NCBI GenBank assembly: GCA_031291755.1
Contig: JARLIK010000002.1
Coordinates: 62,001-126,000 of the forward strand
Source: Acidocella sp.
GTDB lineage: Bacteria; Pseudomonadota; Alphaproteobacteria; Acetobacterales; Acetobacteraceae
DNA length: 64,000 nucleotides
Direction of reading: 5' to 3'
A program made the translations under genes and the position numbers. Under the pieces are notes generated by a model. It was not told the DNA's origin. It did no database searches and was given only the letters and a program-made list of their open reading frames with translations. The stretch's first letter is position 1, and each line of letters opens with the position of its first letter. This document shows, one piece after another, positions 1 through 9,505 of the stretch.

Positions 1-376
1 GGGCATGGCCAGCTTGTCGGTGGATGGTATGGATGTGATGGCGGTGAAAGCCGCCGGCGAGATTGCCGTAGCGCATTGCCGCGCCGGCCATGGGCCGTTT
101 TTGCTGGAAATGAAAACCTACCGTTATCGCGGCCACTCGATGTCTGACCCCGCCAAGTACCGCACCCGTGAGGAAGTGCAGCGGATGCGCGCTGAGCATG
201 ATTGCTTGGATGCGGCGAAGAAGATGCTGGAAGACCAGGGCGTGAGCGAGGCCGATTTGAAGAAACTCGATGACGACATCAAGGCCCGCGTGCAGGAGGC
301 GGCAGATTTTGCCCAGACCTCGCCGGAGCCGGATGAGGCGGAAATTTGGACTGACGTTTTGGTGGAGGGCGTATAA
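1..376 (+). CDS. pdhA: Pyruvate dehydrogenase E1 alpha subunit (C-terminal part)
   Basis: Thiamine-diphosphate-dependent decarboxylation of pyruvate is carried out by the alpha2-beta2 E1 component. Only the last ~124 residues are in the window; the gene enters from the left edge in the frame of position 2. The visible part has the family pattern VDGMDVMAV, then [19 protein letters not shown] (the conserved RGHSMSDP segment near the E1-alpha C-terminus), then a charged helical end. It is 2 nt from pdhB and clearly co-transcribed with it. The truncation is caused by the window edge only. Confidence 0.95.
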   Translation, partial: GMASLSVDGMDVMAVKAAGEIAVAHCRAGHGPFLLEMKTYRYRGHSMSDPAKYRTREEVQRMRAEHDCLDAAKKMLEDQGVSEADLKKLDDDIKARVQEAADFAQTSPEPDEAEIWTDVLVEGV

Positions 377-378
377 TT

Positions 379-1725
379 ATGGCAACCGAAATTTTGATGC
401 CAGCACTTTCGCCCACCATGACGGAAGGCAAGCTTTCCAAATGGCTGAAGAAAGTTGGCGATGATGTGAAATCCGGCGATGTGATTGCCGAGATTGAGAC
501 CGATAAAGCGACGATGGAAGTTGAAGCCGTTGATGAGGGAAAAATCCTTAGCATTCTGGTGGAAGAAGGCACTGAAGGCGTGCCGGTGAATGCCGTGATC
601 GCCACATTGGGCGTTGAAGGCGAAACGGCCAAAGCCGCACCCGCAGCGGCACCGAAGGTTGAAGCTCCCAAAGCTGAACCAAAGGCCGCCGCACCGGCGC
701 AGGCCGTAAAAGCCGAGCATCATGAAATTGCTGAGCCATCCTGGGGCGAGACCAAACCCACCACCGTACGCGAAGCTTTGCGTGCAGGCATGAGCCTGGA
801 GATGCGCGCTGACCCCGATGTGTTCCTGATGGGTGAAGAAGTGGCGCAGTACCAGGGCGCTTATAAAATCAGTCAGGGGATGCTCGATGAATTTGGCCCC
901 CGCCGCGTGATCGATACGCCGATCACTGAACATGGCTTTACCGGCATGGCCGTGGGTGCGGCGATGAACGGGCTGAAGCCGATTGTTGAATTCATGACCT
1001 TCAACTTCGCCATGCAGGCGATTGACCAGATCATCAATTCCGCTGCCAAAACTCTGTATATGTCAGGCGGCCAGATGGGCTGCCCGATCGTGTTCCGTGG
1101 CCCCAATGGTGCAGCATCGCGCGTCGGTGCCCAGCATAGCCAGTGCTTTGCGTCCTGGTACGCCCATTGCCCTGGTTTGAAGGTGGTGGCCCCGTGGTCT
1201 GCCGCGGATGCCAAGGGCTTGATGCGCGCGGCCATCCGCGACCCGAACCCGGTGATTTTTCTGGAAAATGAAATTCTTTATGGCCAGACCTTCGATTGTC
1301 CGGTTTCCGATGATTTCATCCTGCCCATCGGCAAGGCGAAAGTTGAGCGCGTTGGCTCGGATGTGACGATCGTTGCGTTCTCCATCATGGTGGATGTGGC
1401 GCTGAAGGCGGCCGAGATTTTGGCCGGGCAGGGGATCAGCGCCGAGGTGATCAATTTGCGCACCATCCGGCCTTTGGATGTGGCGACAATTGTGGAATCG
1501 GTGAAAAAAACCAACCGCGTGGTGAGCGTGGAAGAGGGCTGGCCCTTCGCAGGGATCGGTTCAGAGATTTGCATGACCGTCACTGAGCATTGCTTCGACT
1601 GGCTGGATGCACCGCCGGTGCGGGTGGCGGGGCTGGACGTACCGATGCCGTATGCGGCGAATCTCGAAAAACTGGCGCTGCCGCAACCGAATTGGGTTGT
1701 GGATGCGGTCAAGAAAATTATCTGA
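379..1725 (+). CDS. pdhB: Pyruvate dehydrogenase E1 beta subunit with N-terminal lipoyl domain
   Basis: Beta subunit of the E1 decarboxylase, 448 residues. Residues 1-80 form a biotinyl/lipoyl domain with the lipoylation motif [11 protein letters not shown] Pro/Ala/Lys-rich linker (about 85-120) follows, then the transketolase-like E1-beta body with [20 protein letters not shown] and [16 protein letters not shown]. Plain E1-beta is about 325 residues; the extra lipoyl domain is typical of many alphaproteobacteria. The lipoyl domain is strikingly similar to that of the next gene (pdhC), suggesting a duplicated module. It sits between pdhA and pdhC, as expected for one operon. Confidence 0.96.
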   Translation: MATEILMPALSPTMTEGKLSKWLKKVGDDVKSGDVIAEIETDKATMEVEAVDEGKILSILVEEGTEGVPVNAVIATLGVEGETAKAAPAAAPKVEAPKAEPKAAAPAQAVKAEHHEIAEPSWGETKPTTVREALRAGMSLEMRADPDVFLMGEEVAQYQGAYKISQGMLDEFGPRRVIDTPITEHGFTGMAVGAAMNGLKPIVEFMTFNFAMQAIDQIINSAAKTLYMSGGQMGCPIVFRGPNGAASRVGAQHSQCFASWYAHCPGLKVVAPWSAADAKGLMRAAIRDPNPVIFLENEILYGQTFDCPVSDDFILPIGKAKVERVGSDVTIVAFSIMVDVALKAAEILAGQGISAEVINLRTIRPLDVATIVESVKKTNRVVSVEEGWPFAGIGSEICMTVTEHCFDWLDAPPVRVAGLDVPMPYAANLEKLALPQPNWVVDAVKKII

Positions 1726-1741
1726 GGCAGGGAGCACACAC

Positions 1742-3016
1742 ATGGCAACCAATATATTGATGCCGGCACTTTCGCCTACGATGACGGAAGGCAAATTGTC
1801 GCGCTGGCTGAAGAAAGAAGGCGACGAGGTGAAATCCGGCGACCTGCTCGCGGAAATCGAAACCGATAAGGCGACGATGGAAGTAGAAGCGGTGGACGAA
1901 GGGTTCGTTGCGAAAATTGTAGTCCCTGAGGGCACTGAGGGCGTGGCGGTGAATGCGGTGATTGCCATTCTTACTGCCACCAGGGGTGAAAAAACTGACG
2001 CTCCGGCGGCGGCTCCGGCTCCGGTGGCAGCGCCTGCTGCTGCACCGACGACTGCAACGGTACCGGCGGCAACGCCTGCGCCTGCACCGGCGGCGGAGGA
2101 CCACGGCGAGCGCGTATATGCCTCGCCATTAGCACGCCGTATGGCCAAGCAGGCCGGGATCGACCTTGCCAATGTCAAAGGTTCAGGTCCCAACGGACGG
2201 ATCGTGAAGGCAGATATCGCGGGCGGCGTCCCCCATGCGCCAGCACCAAAGGCCGAGGCGGTAGCACCTGCCGCAGCACCGGCACCAAAACCAGCGGCTC
2301 CGGCCCCGGTGATTACAGCCCCGCACAAGAAAGTGCCCAACTCCACCATGCGCAAGGTTATCGCCAAGCGTCTGACGGAATCCAAACGAAACGTTCCGCA
2401 TTTCTACCTCACCAGCCACATTGAGATCGACGCGCTGCTGAAATTGCGGGCTGAGCTGAACGCAAAATCACCGAAGGATGGTGCCAGCGCCTTCAAACTT
2501 TCGGTCAACGACCTTATCATCAAGGCCTGCGGTGTGGCGCTGCGCCGGCATCCACAGGTGAATGCCTCGTACACCGAAGAGGCGATCATTCAGTATGATG
2601 ATGTGGATATTTCCATTGCTGTCTCCATTCCGGATGGCTTGATCACCCCGATTGTCCGCAAGGCCGATCAACTTGGTTTAGCCGCCATCAGCAACACCAT
2701 GAAAGACTTGGGCGCCCGCGCCAAAACGGGTAAGTTGAAGCCGGAAGAATTCCAAGGCGGCGGCTTCTCAATATCAAACCTTGGCATGTTCGGCATTCCG
2801 GAATTTTCCGCCATCATCAATCCGCCGCAGGCCGGTATTCTGGCGGTGGGCGCTGGTGAAAAACGCGCCGTGGTAAAGAACGACGCCATCGTGATTGCCA
2901 CCATGATGACGGTCACGCTCTCATGCGATCACCGGGTGGTGGATGGCGCCCTGGGCGCGGAATTCCTATCGACCTTGAAAGCCATTATTGAAGACCCGCT
3001 GAGCCTGATGCTGTGA
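1742..3016 (+). CDS. pdhC: Pyruvate dehydrogenase E2, dihydrolipoamide acetyltransferase
   Basis: E2 core of the pyruvate dehydrogenase complex; it moves the acetyl group from lipoate to CoA. It has 424 residues. A single lipoyl domain (1-80, [10 protein letters not shown]) is followed by an Ala/Pro linker, the peripheral subunit-binding domain ([28 protein letters not shown]), a second Ala/Pro linker, and the catalytic domain ending with the active-site motif [10 protein letters not shown]. The ATG at 1742 follows a GGCAGGGAGC ribosome-binding stretch and begins directly with the lipoyl domain [10 protein letters not shown], parallel to pdhB. The stop overlaps the GTG of the next gene. Confidence 0.96.
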   Translation: MATNILMPALSPTMTEGKLSRWLKKEGDEVKSGDLLAEIETDKATMEVEAVDEGFVAKIVVPEGTEGVAVNAVIAILTATRGEKTDAPAAAPAPVAAPAAAPTTATVPAATPAPAPAAEDHGERVYASPLARRMAKQAGIDLANVKGSGPNGRIVKADIAGGVPHAPAPKAEAVAPAAAPAPKPAAPAPVITAPHKKVPNSTMRKVIAKRLTESKRNVPHFYLTSHIEIDALLKLRAELNAKSPKDGASAFKLSVNDLIIKACGVALRRHPQVNASYTEEAIIQYDDVDISIAVSIPDGLITPIVRKADQLGLAAISNTMKDLGARAKTGKLKPEEFQGGGFSISNLGMFGIPEFSAIINPPQAGILAVGAGEKRAVVKNDAIVIATMMTVTLSCDHRVVDGALGAEFLSTLKAIIEDPLSLML

Positions 3017-3492
3017 TCATACGCGCCATAACTCCTGCGGACGTGCCGGCGATTCACGATTTCATCGTGCAATTGGCAACGTTTGAGCGGGAGCCTCATA
3101 TGGTGAAGATGACGCTCGAGGAACTGCACGAAGCCTTGTTTAATGAAGTTCCCCGGGCGCAGGCGATTATCGTGGATTCCGATGAAGGCGAGATCGGCTT
3201 TGCAATATTCTCGGAGAGTTTCAATACCTGGACCGGCAAGCCCACCCTGCATGTTGAGGATGTGTTTGTGAATGAATCCGCCCGCGGGCTTGGGGCGGGG
3301 CACTTAATATTTCAGTATCTGGCAGCACTCACTGTATCGCGCGGGTATCACAGAATGGAATGGTCGGTTCTCAATTGGAACCGCCCCGCCATTCGGTTTT
3401 ACGAATCAATCGGTGCGACCTCGATGGCTGAATGGACCAAATATCGCTTGAGCGGTGATGCGCTGCATGCCCTCGCGGAAAAAGGAATTTGA
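3013..3492 (+). CDS. GNAT-family N-acetyltransferase
   Basis: A 159-residue acyl-CoA N-acyltransferase. The N-terminus [17 protein letters not shown] and the acetyl-CoA-binding segment [24 protein letters not shown] (Q/RxxGxG/A type) are family hallmarks, as is the C-terminal [19 protein letters not shown]. It resembles diamine/spermidine acetyltransferase-like GNATs, but the substrate cannot be read from sequence. It starts with GTG inside the pdhC stop (GTGA overlap) and ends 2 nt before the lpdA start, so it is translated within the pdh operon. A role in acetyl-CoA-linked metabolism is only suggested by that position. Confidence 0.88.
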   Translation: MIIRAITPADVPAIHDFIVQLATFEREPHMVKMTLEELHEALFNEVPRAQAIIVDSDEGEIGFAIFSESFNTWTGKPTLHVEDVFVNESARGLGAGHLIFQYLAALTVSRGYHRMEWSVLNWNRPAIRFYESIGATSMAEWTKYRLSGDALHALAEKGI

Positions 3493-3494
3493 AC

Positions 3495-4895
3495 ATGGCA
3501 GATGAGATGAATTTTGACTTAATCGTTGTTGGTGGCGGGCCAGGTGGCTACGTCGCCGCAATTCGGGCCGCGCAGTTGAAGATGAAGGTGGCGCTGGTTG
3601 AAGGCAAACATCTCGGCGGTATCTGTCTCAACTGGGGGTGTATTCCCACCAAGGCATTGTTGCGATCATCAGAAATCAACCATCTGCTGCATCATCTCGA
3701 TGAGTTCGGTTTTTCGGGCGGCAATTTCAGCTTCGATGTCGAGAAAATCGTCAAGCGCTCGCGCGGCATTGCCAAACAGCTCTCTTCTGGCGTCACGCAT
3801 CTGCTGAAGAAGAACAAAGTCACGGTGATCGACGGCTACGGTAAGCTGGCCGGCAAAGGCACGCTTGAAGTGACCAAAGACGGTAAAAAGATTGCCACCC
3901 TCATCGCCAAAAACATTATCCTCGCCACCGGCGCACGGCCCCGCCAAATTCCGGGCATCGAGGTGGATGGCAAGCTGATCTGGAGCTATTTCGAGGCGAT
4001 GGTGCCCACTGAAATGCCGAAAAGCCTGTTGGTGATGGGCTCTGGCGCCATCGGCATCGAATTTGCCAGTTTCTACCAGAACATGGGCGCAAAAGTGACC
4101 GTGGTGGAAATGCTTGACCGTGTGCTGCCGGTGGAGGATGCCGAGGTTTCCGCCTTCGCCCGCAAAGCTTTTGAGAAGCAGGGAATGAGCATCATCACCT
4201 CTGCCACCGTCAAGGGCGTCAAGAAGGGCGCCAACAATGTCACCGTCACTGTTGAAGCCGGTGGCAAGACGCAGGAGATTACCGTGGATCGGGTGATCTC
4301 GGCGGTTGGCATTGTCGGCAATGTCGAGAACATTGGGCTGGAAGGCACCAAGGCCAAGGTTGAACGTACCCATGTGGTGGTAGATGGCTACGGCTTCACC
4401 GGCGAGCCGGGCGTCTATGCCATCGGCGACCTCGCCGGTCCGCCCTGGCTGGCGCATAAAGCCAGCCATGAAGGCGTGGTTTGCGTTGAGCACATCGCCG
4501 GGCTGAAACCGCACCCGATGGAGACTGGCAACATTCCGGGCTGCACCTATTGCCGGCCGCAGGTGGCTTCAGTGGGGCTGACTGAGGCCAAGGCCAAAGA
4601 GGCTGGGCATGAGATCAAAGTGGGCCGCTTCCCCTTTATCGGCAACGGCAAGGCCATCGCCATGGGCGAGCCGGAGGGCTTCGTGAAAACCGTGTTCGAC
4701 GCCAAAACCGGCGAATTGCTGGGTGCTCACATGATCGGCGCCGAGGTTACCGAGATGATCCAGGGCTACGTGATCGCCCGCACCTTGGAGACCACCGAGG
4801 CGGAATTGATGCACACGGTGTTCCCGCACCCCACCATCAGTGAAGCCATGCACGAGTCGGTGCTTGACGCCTATGGCAGGGTTATACACTTCTAG
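3495..4895 (+). CDS. lpdA: Dihydrolipoyl dehydrogenase (E3)
   Basis: FAD-dependent reoxidation of dihydrolipoamide with NAD+, serving the adjacent pyruvate dehydrogenase complex. It has 466 residues. Visible motifs are the FAD Rossmann [15 protein letters not shown], the redox-active disulfide [13 protein letters not shown], the NAD-binding [24 protein letters not shown], the FAD-contact [18 protein letters not shown], and the C-terminal HPHPTISE-like motif ([15 protein letters not shown]) with the catalytic His-Glu. I chose the ATG at 3495; a TTG lies two codons upstream. It is the E3 subunit at its usual place after E2 in this operon. Confidence 0.96.
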   Translation: MADEMNFDLIVVGGGPGGYVAAIRAAQLKMKVALVEGKHLGGICLNWGCIPTKALLRSSEINHLLHHLDEFGFSGGNFSFDVEKIVKRSRGIAKQLSSGVTHLLKKNKVTVIDGYGKLAGKGTLEVTKDGKKIATLIAKNIILATGARPRQIPGIEVDGKLIWSYFEAMVPTEMPKSLLVMGSGAIGIEFASFYQNMGAKVTVVEMLDRVLPVEDAEVSAFARKAFEKQGMSIITSATVKGVKKGANNVTVTVEAGGKTQEITVDRVISAVGIVGNVENIGLEGTKAKVERTHVVVDGYGFTGEPGVYAIGDLAGPPWLAHKASHEGVVCVEHIAGLKPHPMETGNIPGCTYCRPQVASVGLTEAKAKEAGHEIKVGRFPFIGNGKAIAMGEPEGFVKTVFDAKTGELLGAHMIGAEVTEMIQGYVIARTLETTEAELMHTVFPHPTISEAMHESVLDAYGRVIHF

Positions 4896-4899
4896 GGCC

Positions 4900-5850
4900 A
4901 TGAGCACCCGCATCGAGATCGACCATCGCCTCCGCCACCCGGAGAAGCAGCACCGGGCGGATAACCCGATCAGCCGCAAGCCGGCCTGGATTCGTGTGAA
5001 AGCGCCAACCAGCCCAGTTTACCATGAGACCCATGCGCTGATGCGGGCGAACGGGCTGGTGACGGTGTGCGAGGAAGCCGCTTGCCCGAATATCGGCGAA
5101 TGCTGGTCGCAGCGGCACGCCACCATGATGATCATGGGTGAGATTTGCACCCGCGCCTGCAGCTTCTGCAATGTCGCCACCGGGGTTCCTAACGCTCTGG
5201 ACGCCACCGAGCCAGCTCGCGTTGCCGACGCGGTGGCAACGCTCGGGCTGCGCCATGTGGTGATCACCTCGGTGGACCGCGATGATTTGGCCGACGGCGG
5301 GGCGGCACATTTTGCCGCCGTGATTGCGGCCATCCGCAATGCGGCGCCTGCCACCACCATCGAGATTTTAACGCCGGACTTTTTACGTAAGCCCGGCGCG
5401 ATTGAAATTGTGGTGGCGGCCAAACCCGATGTGTTCAACCACAATCTGGAGACCGTGCCGCGGCTGTACCCCACCATTCGGCCCGGCGCCCGGTATTTTC
5501 AGTCGCTGCGGCTGCTTGATACCGTAAAGGCGCTAGATGCTTCGATTTTCACCAAATCCGGCCTGATGGTGGGTTTGGGCGAGGCCAAGCCGGAAATTGG
5601 ACAGGTGATGGATGATTTGCGGATCGCCGATGTGGATTTTCTCACGCTCGGGCAATATTTGCAGCCCACCGTGAAGCATGCGGCGGTGGAGCGGTTTGTC
5701 ACACCCGAGGAATTTGCGGAATACGCCGCCATCGCCCGCGCCAAGGGCTTTTTGCAGGTTTCTGCCACGCCGCTGACCCGCAGCTCTTACCACGCCGATG
5801 CCGACTTTGCGGCGTTGCGCGAGGCCCGCGCCAAAAAGCTGGCGGCCTGA
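4900..5850 (+). CDS. lipA: Lipoyl synthase
   Basis: Radical-SAM enzyme that inserts two sulfurs into protein-bound octanoate, making the lipoyl cofactor needed by the E2 and E1-beta lipoyl domains encoded upstream. It has 316 residues. The auxiliary cluster cysteines are C57, C62 and C68 ([12 protein letters not shown]). The SAM-cluster cysteines are C83, C87 and C90 (CTRACSFC). The C-terminal serine-ligand motif TRSSYHAD is present. The ATG at 4900 is 4 nt after the lpdA stop. The tight coupling to the pdh genes makes functional sense. Confidence 0.96.
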   Translation: MSTRIEIDHRLRHPEKQHRADNPISRKPAWIRVKAPTSPVYHETHALMRANGLVTVCEEAACPNIGECWSQRHATMMIMGEICTRACSFCNVATGVPNALDATEPARVADAVATLGLRHVVITSVDRDDLADGGAAHFAAVIAAIRNAAPATTIEILTPDFLRKPGAIEIVVAAKPDVFNHNLETVPRLYPTIRPGARYFQSLRLLDTVKALDASIFTKSGLMVGLGEAKPEIGQVMDDLRIADVDFLTLGQYLQPTVKHAAVERFVTPEEFAEYAAIARAKGFLQVSATPLTRSSYHADADFAALREARAKKLAA

Positions 5851-5854
5851 CCAT

Positions 5855-6349
5855 ATGACCAGCTACACCGAGCGCAAGCTGGTGGAGTATTCGCCGGCGC
5901 AATTATTTGCGCTGGTGGCGGATGTGGGGAAATATCCGAGTTTTCTGCCATGGTGTGTTGGCGCACGGATTCGCAGCAATCAGGGGAATGTCCTGGTGGC
6001 GGATTTAACCATCGGCTTTGGCCCGTTCCGCGAAAGCTTCACCAGCCGCGTGACACTGACCCCGCCTGATGCCACCGGCTATTGCGCCATTAACGTAAAA
6101 TACGAAAACGGACCGTTTAAATATCTGCATAACGAATGGAAATTCACGCCGGACGCACAAGGCTGCGTGGTGGATTTTTATGTCGATTTCGAGTTCCGCA
6201 ACATCGTTTTGCAAAAAGCCATCGGCGTGGTGTTCACCGAAGCGGTGCGGCTGATGGTGAACGCATTTTTAAAGCGGGCACGAACAGTGTATGGGCCGCC
6301 GGTCGGAACAGAAGCGGTGATGTCGCAAGAATTCAAGGCTGGAGCTTGA
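5855..6349 (+). CDS. Coq10/RatA-type START-domain protein
   Basis: A 164-residue START/SRPBCC-fold protein of the Coq10 (ubiquinone-binding) family, called RatA in enterobacteria. The opening ERKLVEYSPAQLFALVADVGKYPSFLPWC and the segment YENGPFKYLHNEWKFTPDAQGCVVDFYVDFEF are typical. In alphaproteobacteria this family is thought to bind ubiquinone for respiration; RatA was described as a ribosome-binding toxin. The sequence cannot separate the two, though ubiquinone binding is the likelier role. The ATG at 5855 is 4 nt after the lipA stop, making it the last gene of the pdh-lip transcription unit. Confidence 0.88.
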   Translation: MTSYTERKLVEYSPAQLFALVADVGKYPSFLPWCVGARIRSNQGNVLVADLTIGFGPFRESFTSRVTLTPPDATGYCAINVKYENGPFKYLHNEWKFTPDAQGCVVDFYVDFEFRNIVLQKAIGVVFTEAVRLMVNAFLKRARTVYGPPVGTEAVMSQEFKAGA

Positions 6350-6352
6350 TCT

Positions 6353-6805
6353 TTGTCTGATGACAAGCCCACTGAGGATCGTTTTCTACCAAGTCTTTGG
6401 TTGTGGATGTTGGCATTTTTTATATCCCCACCAATTGCGGGTATATGTATTGGTCTCTTTTTAGGTGTACCGCATTCGTTTGCCGATGCTAAATTTTTCT
6501 TGCTGTCGGTACCCGCATTTGCGGCGATTTCGGGATATCCGCCAGAACTGGTTCTGGGACTTCCGCTATTTTTCTTGTGCGTTTTATTGGGCTGGGTCCG
6601 TTTAATTCATTTTTTAGCTGCTGGGTTTGTCGCCGGGTTACTTTCCCCATTCATTATTATGCTTGCTTACCCAAACGCTAATTTCTCAGGATCCCAACAT
6701 ACCATTTTCGGCGAATTCGAAGTGATTTGTCTAACAGCCAGCATGATTTCAAGTGTGTTAACTTGGTTGATTATCCGACCTTGGAGAGGTCGCTCATCAT
6801 TATAA
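6353..6805 (+). CDS. Hypothetical polytopic membrane protein
   Basis: I do not recognise this 150-residue protein. It has about four hydrophobic stretches (roughly 15-37, 55-80, 83-108 and 122-140) separated by short loops, and a short basic end (RPWRGRSSL). The likely start is TTG at 6353, because the first in-frame ATG lies 18 codons in, inside the first membrane segment. It begins 3 nt after the coq10-like stop, so it may ride on that transcript. Its base composition is visibly more AT-rich than its neighbours, with TTT, ATT and TTA codons, which hints at transfer or relaxed codon use. Confidence 0.6.
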   Translation: MSDDKPTEDRFLPSLWLWMLAFFISPPIAGICIGLFLGVPHSFADAKFFLLSVPAFAAISGYPPELVLGLPLFFLCVLLGWVRLIHFLAAGFVAGLLSPFIIMLAYPNANFSGSQHTIFGEFEVICLTASMISSVLTWLIIRPWRGRSSL

Positions 6806-6849
6806 TATTGTGCAATAGAAATTATTTTACCTTCCTCGTAGCAATTATA

Positions 6850-8067
6850 TTAAACGCTAAACTCAATCACCTCCCGCACGCGCGGATAAATCTCGGTCGC
6901 CCAGCGCTTGCCGGAAAACACGCCGTAGTGGCCGACCCCGGTTTGCACATGGTGGCGCTTCAGCAGCGGGCGGATGCCGGTGCATAAATCCAGCGCCGAG
7001 GCGGTTTGCCCCAGCCCGCAAATATCATCGCGCTCACCTTCCACGGTGAACAGGAAAGTTTTTTTAATCATCTCGGGCCGCACCGGCTTGCCGCGGTACT
7101 TTAATTCGCCTTTGGGTAATTCATGGTCCATGAAAATACGCTTGACGGTTTCGAGGTAGAATTCCGCCGGTAAATCCATCACCGCCAGATATTCATCATA
7201 GAAGGCGCGGTGAGTGTCGGCGGCTTCATTGTCCTGGGCCGCCAGGGAACGAAATTGCTTGAAGTGCGCCGACATATGCTTGTCGAGATTCATCGAGACA
7301 AACGCCGAGAGTTGCACAAAGCCCGGATACACCCGCCGTCCGGCGCCACGGTAGCGCCACGGCACCACGCCGATCATTTTTTTCTCGAACCACGAAATAT
7401 CCTTGGTTTTGGCAAGAATATTCACCCGGGTCGGGTTGCGCCTGGTATCAATCGGGCCGGCCATTAGTGTCATGCTGCGTGGCGTCGCCGGGTTATTGTT
7501 TTCCGCCATTACTGCGACTGCCGCCAGCACTGCCACGGTGGGCTGACAAACCCCGACCACATGGCTGCGAGGGCCAAGTTGTTCAAGGAATTTCATGATG
7601 TGCTCGACATATTCGTCAAACCCGAAGACACCAGCCTCAACCGGGATATCTCGCGCATTATGCCAGTCGGTTATGTAAACATCGTGGTCCTGCAATAACA
7701 CCTCGACCGTATGGCGCAGCAGTGTGGCAAAATGGCCCGACATAGGGGCGCAGAGCAAAACTTTGGGTTGTTTGCGGTCGGAATCTTTTTTGAAATGAAC
7801 CAGGCTGGCGAACGGGGTTTCGAACACCACTTCGTCCTCAACATCCACCATGGCATTGCCCACCTGCACCTGTTTGATGCCGTAGGCGGGGCGTTTGTGG
7901 GTGGTACCGGAATAGCCGAACACTTCAAAAGCGGCGTTTACATGCCGCATCGCCAACCCGAACGGCTCTTGCGGGGTCACGGTCTTCATCAAGCGGCTGG
8001 TGGTCCGCGCCATCATACGCAGCGGGTCCATAATATCGGCTTGGGCCTGGTACATCTGGTAGATCAT
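6850..8067 (-). CDS. phaZ: Intracellular polyhydroxyalkanoate (PHB) depolymerase
   Basis: Mobilises stored poly-3-hydroxybutyrate in the cytoplasm. It has 405 residues and matches the Ralstonia-type PhaZ family. The start MIYQMYQAQADIMDPLRMMA is characteristic. The nucleophile is a cysteine in a lipase-box-like GVCQP (C174) rather than the serine of extracellular enzymes. The motif LLCAPMSGHFATLLRHTVEVLL and the C-terminal CTGIRPLLKRHHVQTGVGHYGVFSGKRW carry the expected later catalytic His region. I chose the ATG at 8067; a TTG two codons upstream also fits. It is divergent from the GST gene and convergent with the membrane-protein gene. No PHA synthase is in the window. Confidence 0.93.
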   Translation of the reverse strand: MIYQMYQAQADIMDPLRMMARTTSRLMKTVTPQEPFGLAMRHVNAAFEVFGYSGTTHKRPAYGIKQVQVGNAMVDVEDEVVFETPFASLVHFKKDSDRKQPKVLLCAPMSGHFATLLRHTVEVLLQDHDVYITDWHNARDIPVEAGVFGFDEYVEHIMKFLEQLGPRSHVVGVCQPTVAVLAAVAVMAENNNPATPRSMTLMAGPIDTRRNPTRVNILAKTKDISWFEKKMIGVVPWRYRGAGRRVYPGFVQLSAFVSMNLDKHMSAHFKQFRSLAAQDNEAADTHRAFYDEYLAVMDLPAEFYLETVKRIFMDHELPKGELKYRGKPVRPEMIKKTFLFTVEGERDDICGLGQTASALDLCTGIRPLLKRHHVQTGVGHYGVFSGKRWATEIYPRVREVIEFSV

Positions 8068-8201
8068 ACGCAAATCCTAACCGCGGTATGCGGCGTTTTC
8101 GGGGCTAATTTCGTCATCCGTAAAATAACCATTGCATTGCTTTGCTCTCGAAGCTCAAATAAACATGGAGTGGTTTTCACTAAAAAGAAAGGGCAAACCG
8201 T

Positions 8202-8858
8202 ATGGCTGAGGCAACGCTGCTTATAAGCAGCAAGAATTACTCGTCCTGGTCGTTGCGCGGTTTTCTGCTGGCCCGGCTCTCGGGCATTGATTTTGTTGAG
8301 GAAAGAGTGGCTGCTGATGACGCCCGGGCGAAGGAGGAGCTGCTGATGCGCACTTCCTCTATTTTGGTGCCGTGCCTGATCCATGGCGAGGTTTCGGTGT
8401 GGGATACGCTGGCGATTGCCGAGTATCTCAACGAATTGTTCCCTGAAGCCGCCATGCTGCCGGCTGAAAAAGTCGCTCGTGCCCGCTGCCGCTCGATTTC
8501 GGGGGAAATGCACTCGGGGTTTGCGGCTTTGCGGTCCTCGCTGCCGATGAATCTGCGTTTTCATAAGCCAGGCTTCACGGTTTGGTCCTCGGCGCAGGCC
8601 GATATCGACCGGATCACCAGCATCTGGCGTGATTGCCTGACCACTTGGAAAGGTCCGTATCTGTTCGGCAAAAAGCCCACCATCGCGGATGCCATGTACG
8701 CGCCGGTGGTGACGCGTTTCCTCAGCTACGATGTGGCGGTTGATGATCTCTCGAAAGCTTATGGCGAGACCATCATGCGTTGGGCGCCGATGAAGGAATG
8801 GGTTGCGGAGTCTCACGACGAACCACAGGAAATTATCGAATTGGATTTGGATTTTTAA
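8202..8858 (+). CDS. Glutathione S-transferase family protein
   Basis: A 218-residue soluble GST. The N-terminal thioredoxin-like domain (about 1-80) contains SSKNYSSWSLRGFLLARLSG with the usual active-site Ser region, and PCLIHGEVSVWDTLAIAEYLNE (cis-Pro and glutathione gamma-Glu contact region). An alpha-helical C-terminal domain includes LFGKKPTIADAMYAPVVTRFLSYDV, with the conserved ADAM(Y)xP N-capping/staple motif. The specific substrate is unknown. The gene is transcribed away from phaZ across a 134-nt gap and converges on the cupin gene. Confidence 0.88.
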   Translation: MAEATLLISSKNYSSWSLRGFLLARLSGIDFVEERVAADDARAKEELLMRTSSILVPCLIHGEVSVWDTLAIAEYLNELFPEAAMLPAEKVARARCRSISGEMHSGFAALRSSLPMNLRFHKPGFTVWSSAQADIDRITSIWRDCLTTWKGPYLFGKKPTIADAMYAPVVTRFLSYDVAVDDLSKAYGETIMRWAPMKEWVAESHDEPQEIIELDLDF

Positions 8859-8872
8859 GGACCCCAAAGCCC

Positions 8873-8900
8873 CGTCATTCCCGCGCAGGCGGGAATGACG
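8873..8900. repeat. Perfect inverted repeat, REP-like or bidirectional terminator
   Basis: Two 12-nt arms (CGTCATTCCCGC and its complement GCGGGAATGACG) enclose a GCAG loop, between the convergent ends of the GST and cupin genes. The sequence is of the CGTCATTCCCGC...GCGGGAATGACG kind seen as a dispersed palindrome in many proteobacteria. There is no T-tract after either arm, so a mobile REP-like element that also stops transcription is a better description than a classical terminator. Confidence 0.75.
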
Positions 8901-8917
8901 TCAACAGCCGGTGAGAA

Positions 8918-9364
8918 TTACTCTGCGGCTTTTACCCAGGGTGTCGGTGCCGGAATATCAACACCGGGGCTCTCAACTTCCACGGTGCCGAAATCAGCTG
9001 GCGAAACTATTTCGAGATATTCCATATCCGGCGAATAATCGAACAGATAATGTGTGATGCCCGGGCGCTGGTGCACGCAATCACCAGCGGAAACCAGATG
9101 CTCGGTGCCCTCATACATGAAGCGCGCCCAGCCTTTGTTCATGATCACGATCTGGAATTCCGCCACATGCTGGTGCCAGCCGGTGCCGGCTTCGGGCGGA
9201 CAATCCGGGTTGGCCTTCACCAGATGGGCGATCACCCGCCCGCCGGTGGCATCCTTGATGCCCAGGTCGCGGTAGAGGAAAAAGTCTCGTAAGCCATCAG
9301 TCCGCCAGGGGGTATCGCTGGGTTTAACGTGCGAAAACTCGTTAACGACAGGTTTATCGAGCAT
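8918..9364 (-). CDS. Cupin-domain protein
   Basis: A 148-residue single-domain cupin. Motif 1 is partly visible as GTGWHQHVAEFQIVIMNKGWARF (metal-ligand HxH with a downstream Glu). Motif 2 is GDCVHQRPGITHYLFDYSPDMEYLEIVSP with a His. Function is unknown; similar small cupins bind a metal and act as isomerases, dioxygenases or sensors. The start is fixed by a strong ribosome-binding site, GGAGGA, 9 nt upstream of the ATG at 9364. It lies downstream of metH on the same strand, separated by 141 nt that contain a hairpin, so it is probably transcribed on its own. Confidence 0.82.
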   Translation of the reverse strand: MLDKPVVNEFSHVKPSDTPWRTDGLRDFFLYRDLGIKDATGGRVIAHLVKANPDCPPEAGTGWHQHVAEFQIVIMNKGWARFMYEGTEHLVSAGDCVHQRPGITHYLFDYSPDMEYLEIVSPADFGTVEVESPGVDIPAPTPWVKAAE

Positions 9365-9466
9365 TGGCTTAACTCCTCCGTTCGTATGAAAGACACAGAA
9401 TTGTTGCATAGATAATACGCAAAGGCCAAGAAATTTTTGCGTCGCAACAATACGTCGCCTTCTAGC

Positions 9467-9483
9467 TGCTTAATTTTTAAGCA
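9467..9483 (-). terminator. Small AT-rich hairpin between metH and the cupin gene
   Basis: TGCTTAA-TTT-TTAAGCA is a perfect 7-bp stem 22 nt past the metH stop. It may end metH transcription, but the stem is AT-rich and no clear U-tract follows, so an operator for the cupin gene is equally possible. Confidence 0.3.
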
Positions 9484-9505
9484 ATATTAAGCTAACGCTC
9501 TCATA

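Noticed and set aside
124-933. Long antisense frames over pdhA/pdhB
   Set aside because: They mirror strong coding genes in high-GC DNA, have no ribosome-binding site, and their translations are rich in His, Arg, Gly and Cys without domain character.
3669-4514. 281-codon minus-strand frame inside lpdA
   Set aside because: A complete, motif-rich E3 gene lies on the other strand. The antisense translation is a typical shadow.
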